Shown here: positions 24,940 to 32,372 of the stretch, one piece after another
Position numbering within the stretch: the first letter of the stretch is position 1
How the letters are laid out: each line of letters opens with the position of its first letter
Source: Nocardia lijiangensis NBRC 108240
GTDB lineage: Bacteria; Actinomycetota; Actinomycetes; Mycobacteriales; Mycobacteriaceae
Length of the DNA: 55,863 nucleotides
Assembly: GCF_001613045.1 (NCBI RefSeq)
Contig: NZ_BDBP01000073.1
Location: forward strand, 1-55,863
Direction of reading: 5' to 3'
Notes under the pieces: model-generated
Seen by the model: the letters and a program-made list of their open reading frames with translations, nothing else
The model's database searches: none
Told to the model about the DNA's origin: nothing
Translations under genes and position numbers: made by a program

Positions 24940-25599
24940 TCAGAGTGGGGTGGTGTGGGCGGCGGTGACGAAAGTGGCGCAGGCCTCGGCGGATTTGTCG
25001 CCGGAGGGGTGTTCGACCCCGCTGTTGACGTCGACGGCGAACGGGCGGACCGTGCGGATGGCGTCGGCGACGTTGGCGGCGTTCAAGCCGCCCGCGAGGA
25101 CGACGGGGTGCCCACGCTGATGCAGCTCGTCGACGATGGCGGCGCTCACGGACCAGTCGTGGGTGCGGCCCGTGCCGCCGAGTCGATCGTCCGTGCGCGA
25201 ATCCAGCAGGACCGCATCGCAATCCGCCGCCGCCGCGCGGGCGGCGTCGACGGCCTCGGGACCGGTGACGTGCACGGCTCGGATGATCCGTTGCCTGGCG
25301 GCCGAGCGGACCTGCCGGACCGTCTCGTCGGTCACCAGGCCGTGGATCTGAATGGCGTCCACACCGATGCGCTCGGCGAGATCCACGATCGCCGCGGCGC
25401 TCTCGAGATGGGTGACCAGAACCCGGGTGACGAAGGGCGGCGTGTGCCCGGCGAGCCACGCGGCCCGGTCGGCGTCGAGCGCGTCCTCGCTGACGTGGGT
25501 GATGCCCGCGATGAATCCGACCGCGTCGGCGCCCGCCGCGACCGCGATCCGCAGGTCGCTCTCGGACCTGATTCCGCACAGCTTCGCACGCACCGGCAC
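24940..25599 (-). CDS. trpF: Phosphoribosylanthranilate isomerase
   Basis: A 219-residue TIM-barrel protein. The N-terminal VRAKLCGIRSESDLRIA carries the general-base Cys of TrpF. AVLLDSRTDDRLGGTGRTHDW near 130-150 has the general-acid Asp and the phosphate-binding GGTG. LAGGLNAANVADAI and AVDVNSGVE near 165-195 are the C-terminal phosphate loop. It would convert PRA to CdRP in Trp synthesis. Starts at GTG 25597-25599 (a second GTG is two codons later). Many actinobacteria use the bifunctional PriA for this step, so a dedicated TrpF here is worth noting. trpD is 13 kb away. No other trp genes are adjacent. Confidence 0.85.
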   Translation of the reverse strand: MPVRAKLCGIRSESDLRIAVAAGADAVGFIAGITHVSEDALDADRAAWLAGHTPPFVTRVLVTHLESAAAIVDLAERIGVDAIQIHGLVTDETVRQVRSAARQRIIRAVHVTGPEAVDAARAAAADCDAVLLDSRTDDRLGGTGRTHDWSVSAAIVDELHQRGHPVVLAGGLNAANVADAIRTVRPFAVDVNSGVEHPSGDKSAEACATFVTAAHTTPL

Positions 25600-25629
25600 C
25601 GGGCCACGATACCGCCGCGAAAACGAGAA

Positions 25630-25661
25630 CGGCCCCGGGACCTTGATGGTCTCCGGGGCCG
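25630..25661 (-). terminator. Rho-independent-type terminator after the acyltransferase gene
   Basis: CGGCCCCGG (25630-25638) plus GACC pairs with GGTC plus CCGGGGCCG (25653-25661), loop TTGAT. Read on the minus strand it is followed by TTCTCGTTTTC. It sits 12 bp after the acyltransferase stop. Confidence 0.85.
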
Positions 25662-25673
25662 GTCGGGGGGAGG

Positions 25674-26396
25674 TCAGCTGGCGGCGGTGTCCGGGATGCG
25701 GGCGGCTTCGGGCTTCGAGCCGGAGGGGACGCCCTTGAGGCTGTGGGCGTAGACGTCGACGTACTCCTGGCCGCTCAGGCGCATGAGGTCGTACATGACC
25801 TCGTCGGTGACGGCGCGCTCGACGAAGCGGTTGCCGCTCATGCCCTCGTACCTGGAGAAGTCGATCGGGGTGCCGAACTTGATGGTGACCTTGCGGCGGC
25901 GCCACTTGAAGGGGCCGGGCGGGGAGACCTCGTTGGTGCCGATGACGGCCACGGGGATGACGGGTACGCCGGTCTCCAGGGCGAGGCGGGCCAAGCCGGT
26001 CTTGCCCTTGTAGAGGCGACCGTCGGGCGAGCGGGTGCCCTCGGGGTAGAGGCCGACCAGGCGGCCCTCGTCGAGCAGCTTGCGCGCGGCGTTCAGCGCG
26101 TCCTCGGCGGCGTCGGCGCCGCTGCGATCGATCGGGTACTGGCCGGTGCCGCTGAAGAAGAACTTCTGCAGGCGTCCCTTGAGGCCGGGGGTGGTGAAGT
26201 ACTCGGCCTTGGCCAGGTAGTTGATGCGCCGCGGGCTCGTCAACGGAGCGAACAGCCAGTCGGCGAAGGAGAGATGGTTACCCGCCATGATGGCCGGCCC
26301 GTCCGCCGGGATGTTCTCCACGCCTTCGACGGTGGGCCGATTGTAGAGATGAATGAACGGTCCCAGCAGCACGAACTTCAGCAGCCAGTAGAACAT
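25674..26396 (-). CDS. 1-acyl-sn-glycerol-3-phosphate acyltransferase-type protein (PlsC family)
   Basis: A 240-residue membrane-associated acyltransferase starting MFYWLLKFVLLGPF at ATG 26394-26396; the N-terminal 20 residues form a membrane helix. The catalytic H-x4-D motif is in AGNHLSFADWLF near residue 36, and the phosphate-binding motif is YPEGTRSPDGRLYKGKTG near 117-134. A basic patch FKWRRRKVTIKFG follows. This is the Rv2182c-type protein, conserved beside Rv2183c-Rv2186c in mycobacteria. It could acylate lysophosphatidate or a PIM-related lipid; the latter is inference from pimB' nearby. It is separated from the ROK gene by 181 bp. Confidence 0.9.
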   Translation of the reverse strand: MFYWLLKFVLLGPFIHLYNRPTVEGVENIPADGPAIMAGNHLSFADWLFAPLTSPRRINYLAKAEYFTTPGLKGRLQKFFFSGTGQYPIDRSGADAAEDALNAARKLLDEGRLVGLYPEGTRSPDGRLYKGKTGLARLALETGVPVIPVAVIGTNEVSPPGPFKWRRRKVTIKFGTPIDFSRYEGMSGNRFVERAVTDEVMYDLMRLSGQEYVDVYAHSLKGVPSGSKPEAARIPDTAAS

Positions 26397-26577
26397 GACG
26401 TCCTTCCCCCGGGACCGGGATAGTAGCGGGCAACCTGCGTCAGTTGCCGACTTTACCGCTGGCTGGAGATCACATCCAATCGCAGCGGTGTATCTCACCA
26501 CATTCGGATCGACGCAGGTACCGAAGGCCCCTCCGCGGCGGTCTCATTCGAACGGATGTGCCCGTGCGCGCGGGAGG

Positions 26578-27591
26578 TCAGCGCCCGCTGCGGGCGACCC
26601 GCGATGCGCGTCGTCCCGGCTCCGCGAGCACGGCGCGCGCCAGTTCGGCGGCGCCGATCATGCCCGCCGCTTCACCGAGCTGGGTGGTGCGGATGCGCGC
26701 CAGCGGCCGGTGCCCGGCGCCGGTGACGGCGCGGGCGTACTCCTCGCGCGCCTCGTCGAGGAACAGCGGGGCCGAACTGCTCACGCCGCCCGCGATGACG
26801 ACGAGATCGGGGTCGAAGATGTCGCTGACGAACGCGAGCCCCAGCCCCAGCCAGCGCGCGAAATCGGCTATCGCGGCAAGCGCGACGGGGTCCCCGTCCT
26901 GGGCGGCGCCCGCCACCCGCCGTCCGGTGAGCGAACCGGGATCGCGGCCCACCTCCCTGGCCAGCACCGTCGAGCGGCCGGGGTCGGTGGCCAGCAGCTC
27001 GATCGCGGTGTCGGCGAGCGCGGTTCCGCTGCAATACCTTTCCCAGCAGCCGCGCTTGCCGCACGGGCAGGCCCTGCCCTGCGGAACCACTTGCAGATGG
27101 CCGAGTTCCGGTGCGATGCCGTGCGAGCCGCGGTAGAGCGTGCCCTCGATGAGCAGCGCCGCGCCGATGCCCGTGCCGATCGCGACGAGCACCACGTTGT
27201 GCCCGCCCGCCGCCGCGCCGAACCGGTACTCGGCCCATACGGCGGCGTTCGCGTCGTGCTCGAGGATCACCGGCAGTTCCAGGCGCTCGGTGAGCCGCGC
27301 CGCGACGGGCGCGTCCTGCCAGGGCAGGTGCGGTGCGAACCGGACGGTGGAGCGGTCGTCGCTGATGAAGCCCGCGACGGCGAGGCCCACGGCGCCGATC
27401 GGGTGGCGGCGGCGCAGTTCGCGCACCGCGCGGTCGAGGGCGTCCTCCAGGGCGCGCGCGCTGTGCGGAGTCGGCGACTGCACGGTGTCGAGCACCTCGC
27501 CGTCGCCGTCCACCACCGACGCGCGAATATTGGTGCCGCCGACGTCGATACCGACGGTCAGCGGGAGCGCATCTGCCACCCGGTGCGTCAT
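26578..27591 (-). CDS. ROK-family sugar kinase (glucokinase type)
   Basis: A 337-residue ROK protein. ATP-binding LTVGIDVGGTNIRASVVD is at about 11-28. Catalytic Asp in LEHDANAAVWAEYRFG and the ROK zinc motif GRACPCGKRGCWERYCSG (three Cys plus the upstream H in ELGHLQ) are intact, so it should be an active hexokinase. LVVIAGGVSSSAPLF is the C-terminal adenosine region. There is no N-terminal HTH, so it is an enzyme, not an NagC-like repressor. Its ATG overlaps the stop of the preceding repeat-rich gene (ATGA at 27588-27591), implying translational coupling and a link with the envelope module. Substrate probably glucose; mannose or another hexose is possible. Confidence 0.9.
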   Translation of the reverse strand: MTHRVADALPLTVGIDVGGTNIRASVVDGDGEVLDTVQSPTPHSARALEDALDRAVRELRRRHPIGAVGLAVAGFISDDRSTVRFAPHLPWQDAPVAARLTERLELPVILEHDANAAVWAEYRFGAAAGGHNVVLVAIGTGIGAALLIEGTLYRGSHGIAPELGHLQVVPQGRACPCGKRGCWERYCSGTALADTAIELLATDPGRSTVLAREVGRDPGSLTGRRVAGAAQDGDPVALAAIADFARWLGLGLAFVSDIFDPDLVVIAGGVSSSAPLFLDEAREEYARAVTGAGHRPLARIRTTQLGEAAGMIGAAELARAVLAEPGRRASRVARSGR

Positions 27592-28763
27592 GCCTTGATT
27601 GTCACCGGGATGCCGACGTACCCGGACCGCTTGCCCCCGGAGCGGGAGCGCGTGGGCTGCTCCGGCGTATCGGTCGCGGGGGTGTGCTGGTCATCGGAGT
27701 GCACGGCGTCGGAGTGCTGGTCGTCGGAGGGCGCGGTGTCGGAGTGCTGGTCGTCGGAGCGCTGGTCGGCCGGGTGCGCGGAGTCTGTGCGCCGGGACCT
27801 GTGGTCGGAGCGGGAGCCGTCTGCGCGCTGGTGACCGTCGTCCGTGCCCGGGACACCAGAGCGCGCGGCGGCACGGCGGTCGGTCGAACTCGACGGGCCA
27901 CCGGAACGGGACGCGCTGTGGCCACTCGAGCGTGCCCCGGCATCGTGCTGGTCGGTCGAGCTGGACGGGCTACCGTGCCGGTCTCCGGGGCGTGACGCGT
28001 CGTGGCTACCCGAGCGAGCTCCGGACTCGTGCCGGTCGGTCGATGGTGACGGGTTGCCGTGCCGGTCTCCGGAGCGGGTCGCGCCGTGGCCATTCGAGCG
28101 GGTGCCGACATCGTGCCGGTCGGTCGAGCCAGACGGGCTACCGTGCCGGGTTGCGCTGTGGCCACTCGGGCGGGCCTCGGCATCGTGCCGGTCGGCCGAA
28201 CTCGACGGGCTACCGTGCCGGTCTTCGGGGCGAGACGCGTCGCGGCTAGCCGAGCGAGCTCCGGACTCGTGCTGGTCGGTCGATGGTGACGGGTTGCCGT
28301 GCCGGTCTCCGGGACGAGACGTGCCGTGGCCATTCGAGCGTGCCCCGGCATCGTGCCGGTCGGCCGTGCGTGAGGCGCCGCCGTGTCCGTCACGCGACCT
28401 CGGCGCGTTCCGATGTGGCGCGCCGCCGGATCCTGGATGCCGGTGCCCCACACCGGTTTCCGGATCATCGTCCGGCAGCAGCGGATCGACCGGTACCCCC
28501 GCCAGCGCTTCGCGCAGCACTGTGACGATCGCGGTGCCGTGATCGGCGATCGCCGAGACCACGTCGTGGTGTTCGCCGCGTACCAGCGCGGCGGCCGCGC
28601 AGACCGGGCACCAGCTGCACGCCGACCAGTCCGGCTGCCCCTGCGTCGCACTGCGCCGCAATACCGGTTCGACGCGTTCGAGCATCGCCTCCGCGAGCAG
28701 CTTCAGCTCCTCGGCGAATTCGCTGAGCCCGTCGCCGTGCGGGGCCGACATCCCGTGCTCCAT
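27588..28763 (-). CDS. CxxCPxC protein with long tandem-repeat tail (Rv2183c-like)
   Basis: A 391-residue protein. Residues 1-90 form the conserved core: helical SEFAEELKLLAEAMLERVEPVLR, then DWSACSWCPVCAAAALVRGE with C49-x2-C52-P-x-C55, probably metal-binding, then VVSAIADHGTAIVTVLREAL. Residues about 125-375 are repetitive and hydrophilic: about 28-residue units (DRHGNPSPSTDxHESGARS type), arranged in an 80-residue higher-order repeat, then short SDDQHSD repeats. The last 15 residues (GGKRSGYVGIPVTIKA) return to normal sequence. M. tuberculosis Rv2183c is, as I recall, much shorter. It starts 1 bp after the ATPase stop and overlaps the ROK start by 4 bp. Function unknown; a partner of the ATPase is inferred. 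Confidence 0.82.
   Translation of the reverse strand: MEHGMSAPHGDGLSEFAEELKLLAEAMLERVEPVLRRSATQGQPDWSACSWCPVCAAAALVRGEHHDVVSAIADHGTAIVTVLREALAGVPVDPLLPDDDPETGVGHRHPGSGGAPHRNAPRSRDGHGGASRTADRHDAGARSNGHGTSRPGDRHGNPSPSTDQHESGARSASRDASRPEDRHGSPSSSADRHDAEARPSGHSATRHGSPSGSTDRHDVGTRSNGHGATRSGDRHGNPSPSTDRHESGARSGSHDASRPGDRHGSPSSSTDQHDAGARSSGHSASRSGGPSSSTDRRAAARSGVPGTDDGHQRADGSRSDHRSRRTDSAHPADQRSDDQHSDTAPSDDQHSDAVHSDDQHTPATDTPEQPTRSRSGGKRSGYVGIPVTIKA
27860..28390. repeat. Tandem repeats, 84-bp units in a 240-bp higher-order array
   Basis: In-frame repeats within the CxxCPxC gene. About six copies of a unit near 84 bp are visible (the segment CCGTGCCGGTC recurs at the start of each), varying from 72 to 84 bp. 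Two successive blocks of about 240 bp (residues NGHGTSRPG... and NGHGATRSG...) are the most alike. A second, 30-bp repeat coding SDDQHSD lies at about 27655-27765. All six frames stay open because the units are multiples of three. Confidence 0.85.
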
Positions 28764-28764
28764 G

Positions 28765-30090
28765 TCAGCGGCTCTCGGGCGTCAGCGGCCACACGTCCGG
28801 ATCCGGGCGGAATCGCACGACCAGGTATCCGCTGTCGAGTTCGGCGGCGTCGACCGTGCACCGCCGCAACACCGGAGCCAAGCGCACCCGGCGCCGCAGC
28901 CCGTCCGCTCCCACGATCAAATCGTCCTCCACTCGTCCCAGTCGCAGTGTCGCCGGATCGACGACGGGCAGGTGCATCCGCATCGCGTACACCGAATGCA
29001 GACCCGTGCCCGATTCCAATCGAACCACCGGTTCCCCGGAACGTGTGCGAACCTCCGCTGGATTGTCGCCCAGCATAAATGCTGTTCCGGCGTCCGACGC
29101 GCCGGAACCGACCGCATAGGAAAGCGCTTGGAGCGAGCCGAGTCCCACCGGTTCCGCGCCGGTGTGCTGGGCGATCAGCACCGGAATGTCGCGCATGGCT
29201 TTGCCGAGCGCCTCGATGACGTCGAACTGTTCGGCCCTGCGGTTGTGGTACCAGTGCACCGCGGGGTGCACCGCCTCGGCCGGGCCGGACGGTTCGGGCA
29301 TCGGCGGCAGCACCTTGTTCACGATCACCGCGTCGAGCCGCAGCTCCAGCAACGCGGCCGCCGAACGCACCCGCCCGGACTCGGCGAGCGCGACCCGTTC
29401 GGCGACGGTGACCAGTCGCGCGCCGGTGCGGTCGTGATCGGCGAGCAGATCGCGCACCTCGCTGACGGCCTTGACGATCCGATCGACCGTCGCGGCGAGC
29501 ACCGCCCGCCGCAGGTCGGTGCTGATGGTGCTCATCGCCCGGGCGTGCGGGGGCCAGATCCGTTCCAGATAGCCGAGCAGCGTGTCGGGCGCGGTGACGA
29601 TGCGCAGCATGTCCGCCGAGGGCGGGCAGTCCACAACGATGACGTCCCAGTCGTTCTCGTCGGCGAACTGCGCGATCTCCACCAGCATCAGTAGTTCCTG
29701 CACGCCGGGCAGGCCGGTCAGCTCGGCGGGGTCGAGCGCGGCCAGATCGATGCCGTGGTCGTGGGTGTGCGCGCCGCCCGCGGACAGCATCCGCGTCACG
29801 TCGCGGAACCGATCCTCCAGCAGCGCCAGCGAATCCACCTCGATGACGTCGAGTCCCGGCAGCACCCTGGCGATTCCGGTGACCGTGCCCGGGTCGTGCG
29901 GGAAACGGAAACCGAGTGCGTCGCCGAGCGAATGCGCCTGGTCGAGGGAGGCCAGCAGCACTGTCTGCCCGGCGCGGGCATAAGCCATGGCGGTCGCGCA
30001 GGCCAGCGTGGTCTTGCCGACGCCCCCCTTGCCGACGTACAGCTCGAGCCGGGTCCGCTCGCGTCCGCCGGGCTTCCGCTCGGCGGTCAG
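28765..30090 (-). CDS. ArsA/GET3-like ATPase with C-terminal HSP20-like domain (Rv2184c type), CTG start
   Basis: The first in-frame ATG (29988) would delete the P-loop. Reading on upstream, the frame continues through residues LYVGKGGVGKTTLAC, a perfect deviant Walker A, back to a CTG at 30088-30090 that overlaps the SRPBCC stop (TGA 30087-30089). No ATG, GTG or TTG occurs in frame between. With CTG the protein has 441 residues. Other features: SLDQAHSLGDALG (switch I-like), VIVVDCPPSADMLRI (Walker B/switch II), VIVNKVLPP (base binding), and a C-terminal beta domain about 350-440 (ArsA_HSP20 type). The Cys residues of arsenite-binding ArsA are absent, so a role in protein or lipid handling is more likely. 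Central member of a five-gene module. Confidence 0.85.
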   Translation of the reverse strand: MTAERKPGGRERTRLELYVGKGGVGKTTLACATAMAYARAGQTVLLASLDQAHSLGDALGFRFPHDPGTVTGIARVLPGLDVIEVDSLALLEDRFRDVTRMLSAGGAHTHDHGIDLAALDPAELTGLPGVQELLMLVEIAQFADENDWDVIVVDCPPSADMLRIVTAPDTLLGYLERIWPPHARAMSTISTDLRRAVLAATVDRIVKAVSEVRDLLADHDRTGARLVTVAERVALAESGRVRSAAALLELRLDAVIVNKVLPPMPEPSGPAEAVHPAVHWYHNRRAEQFDVIEALGKAMRDIPVLIAQHTGAEPVGLGSLQALSYAVGSGASDAGTAFMLGDNPAEVRTRSGEPVVRLESGTGLHSVYAMRMHLPVVDPATLRLGRVEDDLIVGADGLRRRVRLAPVLRRCTVDAAELDSGYLVVRFRPDPDVWPLTPESR

Positions 30091-30524
30091 CCTTCGACCC
30101 GCTTCTTCAGTTCCTTCAGCGCGGTGTCGGTGATGACCTTCTCCGCCTTGCGCTTGAACATGCCGATCATCGGGATGTTGAGATCCACGGTGAGCTCGTA
30201 GATCACCTGGGTGCTGCCGTCGGGCTGCTCGACGAGTTCGTAGGTGCCGTCCTGCGCCTTCTGCAGGTCACCGCTGATCAGCTTCCAGCTGACCGCCTTG
30301 TCGTCGGCGCGCCAGGTGTAGGTCAGCACGTAGGTGTCCTTGACGACGCCCGCGTCGAGCACGAAACGAGCGGTGCGAGCCCGGCCGTCGGGGCCCTTCT
30401 CCAGCACCTCGACGGACTTCGCCGCCGAGACCCACTCCGGGTAGGACTCCAGATCGGCGATGACGGACATCACCCGCTGCGCGGGGGCCTCGATGAGGAT
30501 CGACCTCTGGGTCCGGTCGGCCAT
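30087..30524 (-). CDS. SRPBCC/START-like protein (Rv2185c type)
   Basis: A 145-residue protein starting MADRTQRSILIEAPAQRVMSVIADLESYPEWVSAAKSVEV at ATG 30522-30524, the standard opening of the polyketide cyclase/START-like fold. Beta strands follow (RTARFVLDAGVVKDTYVLTYTW, GTYELVEQPDGSTQVIYELTVDL), then a long C-terminal helix (FKRKAEKVITDTALKELKKRVEG). These proteins form a hydrophobic pocket for lipids or polyketides. The stop overlaps the putative CTG start of the ATPase, so the two are very probably translated together. About 220 bp with a remarkable hairpin separate it from the next SRPBCC gene. Confidence 0.9.
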   Translation of the reverse strand: MADRTQRSILIEAPAQRVMSVIADLESYPEWVSAAKSVEVLEKGPDGRARTARFVLDAGVVKDTYVLTYTWRADDKAVSWKLISGDLQKAQDGTYELVEQPDGSTQVIYELTVDLNIPMIGMFKRKAEKVITDTALKELKKRVEG

Positions 30525-30573
30525 GGTGGTCAACGGTTCCTTTCGGTGTTTGTCGGCCGCGCGGGCGCGGCGG

Positions 30574-30666
30574 GTTCGCGGCCCTTGATGTCTCGCGTCC
30601 GAGCGGTCGAGACTTGCGCCTGCGGCGCGTGCGTTTCGACCGCTCGGACGCGAGACGGCCGCGAAC
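30574..30666. repeat. Nested 20 + 10 bp perfect inverted repeat
   Basis: Inner arms: 20 bases at 30591-30610 (starting TCTCGCGTCC) are perfectly complementary to 30636-30655, with a 25-base loop that itself holds GCGCC/GGCGC. Outer arms: GTTCGCGGCC (30574-30583) and GGCCGCGAAC (30657-30666) are also perfect, separated from the inner stem by 7 bases on one side and 1 on the other. It lies between two SRPBCC genes, both leftward. Confidence 0.85.
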
Positions 30667-30748
30667 GGTCGCTCGTAAGACTCGCTCCGTGCGGGCCGGG
30701 TTGGGTCTGGATTGTCCTCGTCGGAGTGCTTCCTCTCCTGCGGTGCCG

Positions 30749-31153
30749 CTACGAGTCTCGGCCTGCTTGTGTCGCGGCAGGTGTCACCCCGGCTGGACGG
30801 CCCGCCTCGAGCCGCGCCTTGATGTCGAACGACATGTCTTTGCCCGCGACCCGGCGAGCCCGGTTGACGGCCGACAACTCCCGCGGCGACATCCGTTCGA
30901 CGCCCTGCGGTTCGCAGTGCAGGAAGTAATGCAGGATGACCCCGTCCAGCGAGGGCTGCAGCCACACCTCCATGGTCCCCGTCAGAGCTCCGGACACCGA
31001 CCAGCGAATTCCCTTGTCGCCGCGGTCTTCCCGGACATCGAGGGTGAGGTCCGGCCACCACTGGCGCCATTTGGTGGGACCCCCGAGCACCTCGGCGACC
31101 GCCGCGCCCGAGGCGGCGACGAACGTCTGGTCCGCGACCTGAATACTGCTCAC
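30749..31153 (-). CDS. SRPBCC-family protein (Rv2186c type)
   Basis: A 134-residue protein starting at GTG 31151-31153 (VSSIQVADQTFVAASGAAVAEVLGG). TKWRQWWPDLTLDV near 30 and GIRWSVSGALTGTMEVWLQPSLDGVILHYFLHCEP near 55-90 are typical for the START-like fold, with several aromatic residues lining the pocket. The C-terminal helix RELSAVNRARRVAGKDMSFDIKARLEAG closes it. It lies 29 bp downstream of pimB' on the same strand, so it is probably cotranscribed with that mannosyltransferase. Known neighbours in mycobacteria are the same. A lipid ligand, perhaps a PIM precursor, is inference. Confidence 0.85.
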   Translation of the reverse strand: MSSIQVADQTFVAASGAAVAEVLGGPTKWRQWWPDLTLDVREDRGDKGIRWSVSGALTGTMEVWLQPSLDGVILHYFLHCEPQGVERMSPRELSAVNRARRVAGKDMSFDIKARLEAGRPAGVTPAATQAGRDS

Positions 31154-31182
31154 ACCGCTGAGCGTAGTTGATCGGGGTTCCC

Positions 31183-32310
31183 TCAGCGGAGGAGGTGGCG
31201 AAGGCGCGCGCCGAGGGTGTCCCAGCGCCAGTTCTGCTCCGCCCAGGCGCGGCCCGCGGCGCCCATGGCCGCGGCGGCGTCGCGGTCGGCGAGGATGCCG
31301 ACCAGGGCATCGGCGATCTCGCTGACCTTGCGTCCGTCCACCACCCGGCCGGTCTTGCCCTCCAGCACGGTCTCCGGTGCGCCGCCGGAACGGCCCGCGA
31401 CCACCGGAACGCCCGAGGCCGAGGCTTCCAGGTACACGATGCCGAGGCCCTCGACATCGAGCCCGGCGCCGCGGGTGCGGCAGGGCATGGCGAAGACGTC
31501 GGCGATGGTGTGGTGCGCGGCGAGTTCGGCCGAGGGCACCCGGCCGGTGAAGACGACCGCGTCGGTGACGCCGAGCGCGGCAGCGAGACCGCGCAGCTTG
31601 TCCTCGTGGGGCCCGCCGCCCGCGATCACCAGCACCGCGCCGTCGACGCGATCCCGGATCTCGCGCATCGCCGCGATCAGCGCGTCCTGGCCCTTGCGCG
31701 GAACAAGCCGGGACAGGCACAGGATGGTCGGGCGGTCGCCGAGCCCGTAGCGCTCGCGCAGTTCGGCGCGGGCCGCGGGGTCGGGACGAAACACCTCGGT
31801 GTCGACGCCCGGCGGCAGATACTCCAGGGCGGCGTCGGCGCCGAAGGCCGAGGCGAACCGGCCGCGGGTGTACTTGCTGACGTAGGTGACGACGTCGGTG
31901 TGCTCGCCGATCGCGCGCAGCGCCTGCCGCGCGCCGGGCAGCATCGACCAGCCGACCTCGTGCCCGTGCGTGCTGGCCAGAATGCGCTCGGCGCCCGCCC
32001 GGCGCAGCTGCGGCGAGAGCAGCGCAAGCGGCGCCGCCGCGCCGAACCAGACGGTGTCGCACTTCTCGTCGCGCAGCAGCCGCGCGGCGCGGCGTAGGAC
32101 GAGCGGAGTGGGCAGCATCAAGGTGGTGGGATGGCGCACCACCTGGAACTTCTGTTGGGCATCGAACTTCAGGTGCGAGTCACCGCGCCAGCGCGGCGCG
32201 TAGACCACCAGATCGTCGGGCGGCAGCTGTCCGGTGAGCGCCTGCAGATACGACTGGATACCGCCCGGCCGAGGCGGGAAATCATTGGTAACCAGCAGAG
32301 TTCGGGCCAT
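31183..32310 (-). CDS. pimB: Phosphatidylinositol monomannoside mannosyltransferase PimB'
   Basis: A 375-residue GT4 (GT-B fold) glycosyltransferase. N-terminal LLVTNDFPPRPGGIQSYLQAL is the acceptor-side glycine loop. SRLVPRKGQDALIAAM near 200-216 is the donor phosphate region, and GLDVEGLGIVYLEASASGVPVVAG near 284-307 carries the E-x7-E motif that binds GDP-mannose. THGHEVGW near 114 has the conserved His. It adds the second mannose to PIM1, giving PIM2, at the inner face of the plasma membrane (Rv2188c, also reported as pimB'). Start ATG 32308-32310. The fadD15 gene that I recall between it and Rv2186c in M. tuberculosis is absent. Confidence 0.93.
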   Translation of the reverse strand: MARTLLVTNDFPPRPGGIQSYLQALTGQLPPDDLVVYAPRWRGDSHLKFDAQQKFQVVRHPTTLMLPTPLVLRRAARLLRDEKCDTVWFGAAAPLALLSPQLRRAGAERILASTHGHEVGWSMLPGARQALRAIGEHTDVVTYVSKYTRGRFASAFGADAALEYLPPGVDTEVFRPDPAARAELRERYGLGDRPTILCLSRLVPRKGQDALIAAMREIRDRVDGAVLVIAGGGPHEDKLRGLAAALGVTDAVVFTGRVPSAELAAHHTIADVFAMPCRTRGAGLDVEGLGIVYLEASASGVPVVAGRSGGAPETVLEGKTGRVVDGRKVSEIADALVGILADRDAAAAMGAAGRAWAEQNWRWDTLGARLRHLLR

Positions 32311-32372
32311 GAGGACAACCTACTTGGTGCGATCGGCGCGCCGCCGATCCGGTCGGGCTCCGCCGAGGCGGT

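Noticed and set aside
27599..28651. Open frames in all phases across the repeat array
   Set aside because: The repeat unit length is a multiple of three and GC-rich, so every frame stays open; only the minus-strand frame joins a conserved core and C-terminus and is coupled to its neighbours.
28765..29988. ATG 29988 as the start of the ArsA-like ATPase
   Set aside because: It would remove the Walker A motif that is clearly encoded in frame upstream.
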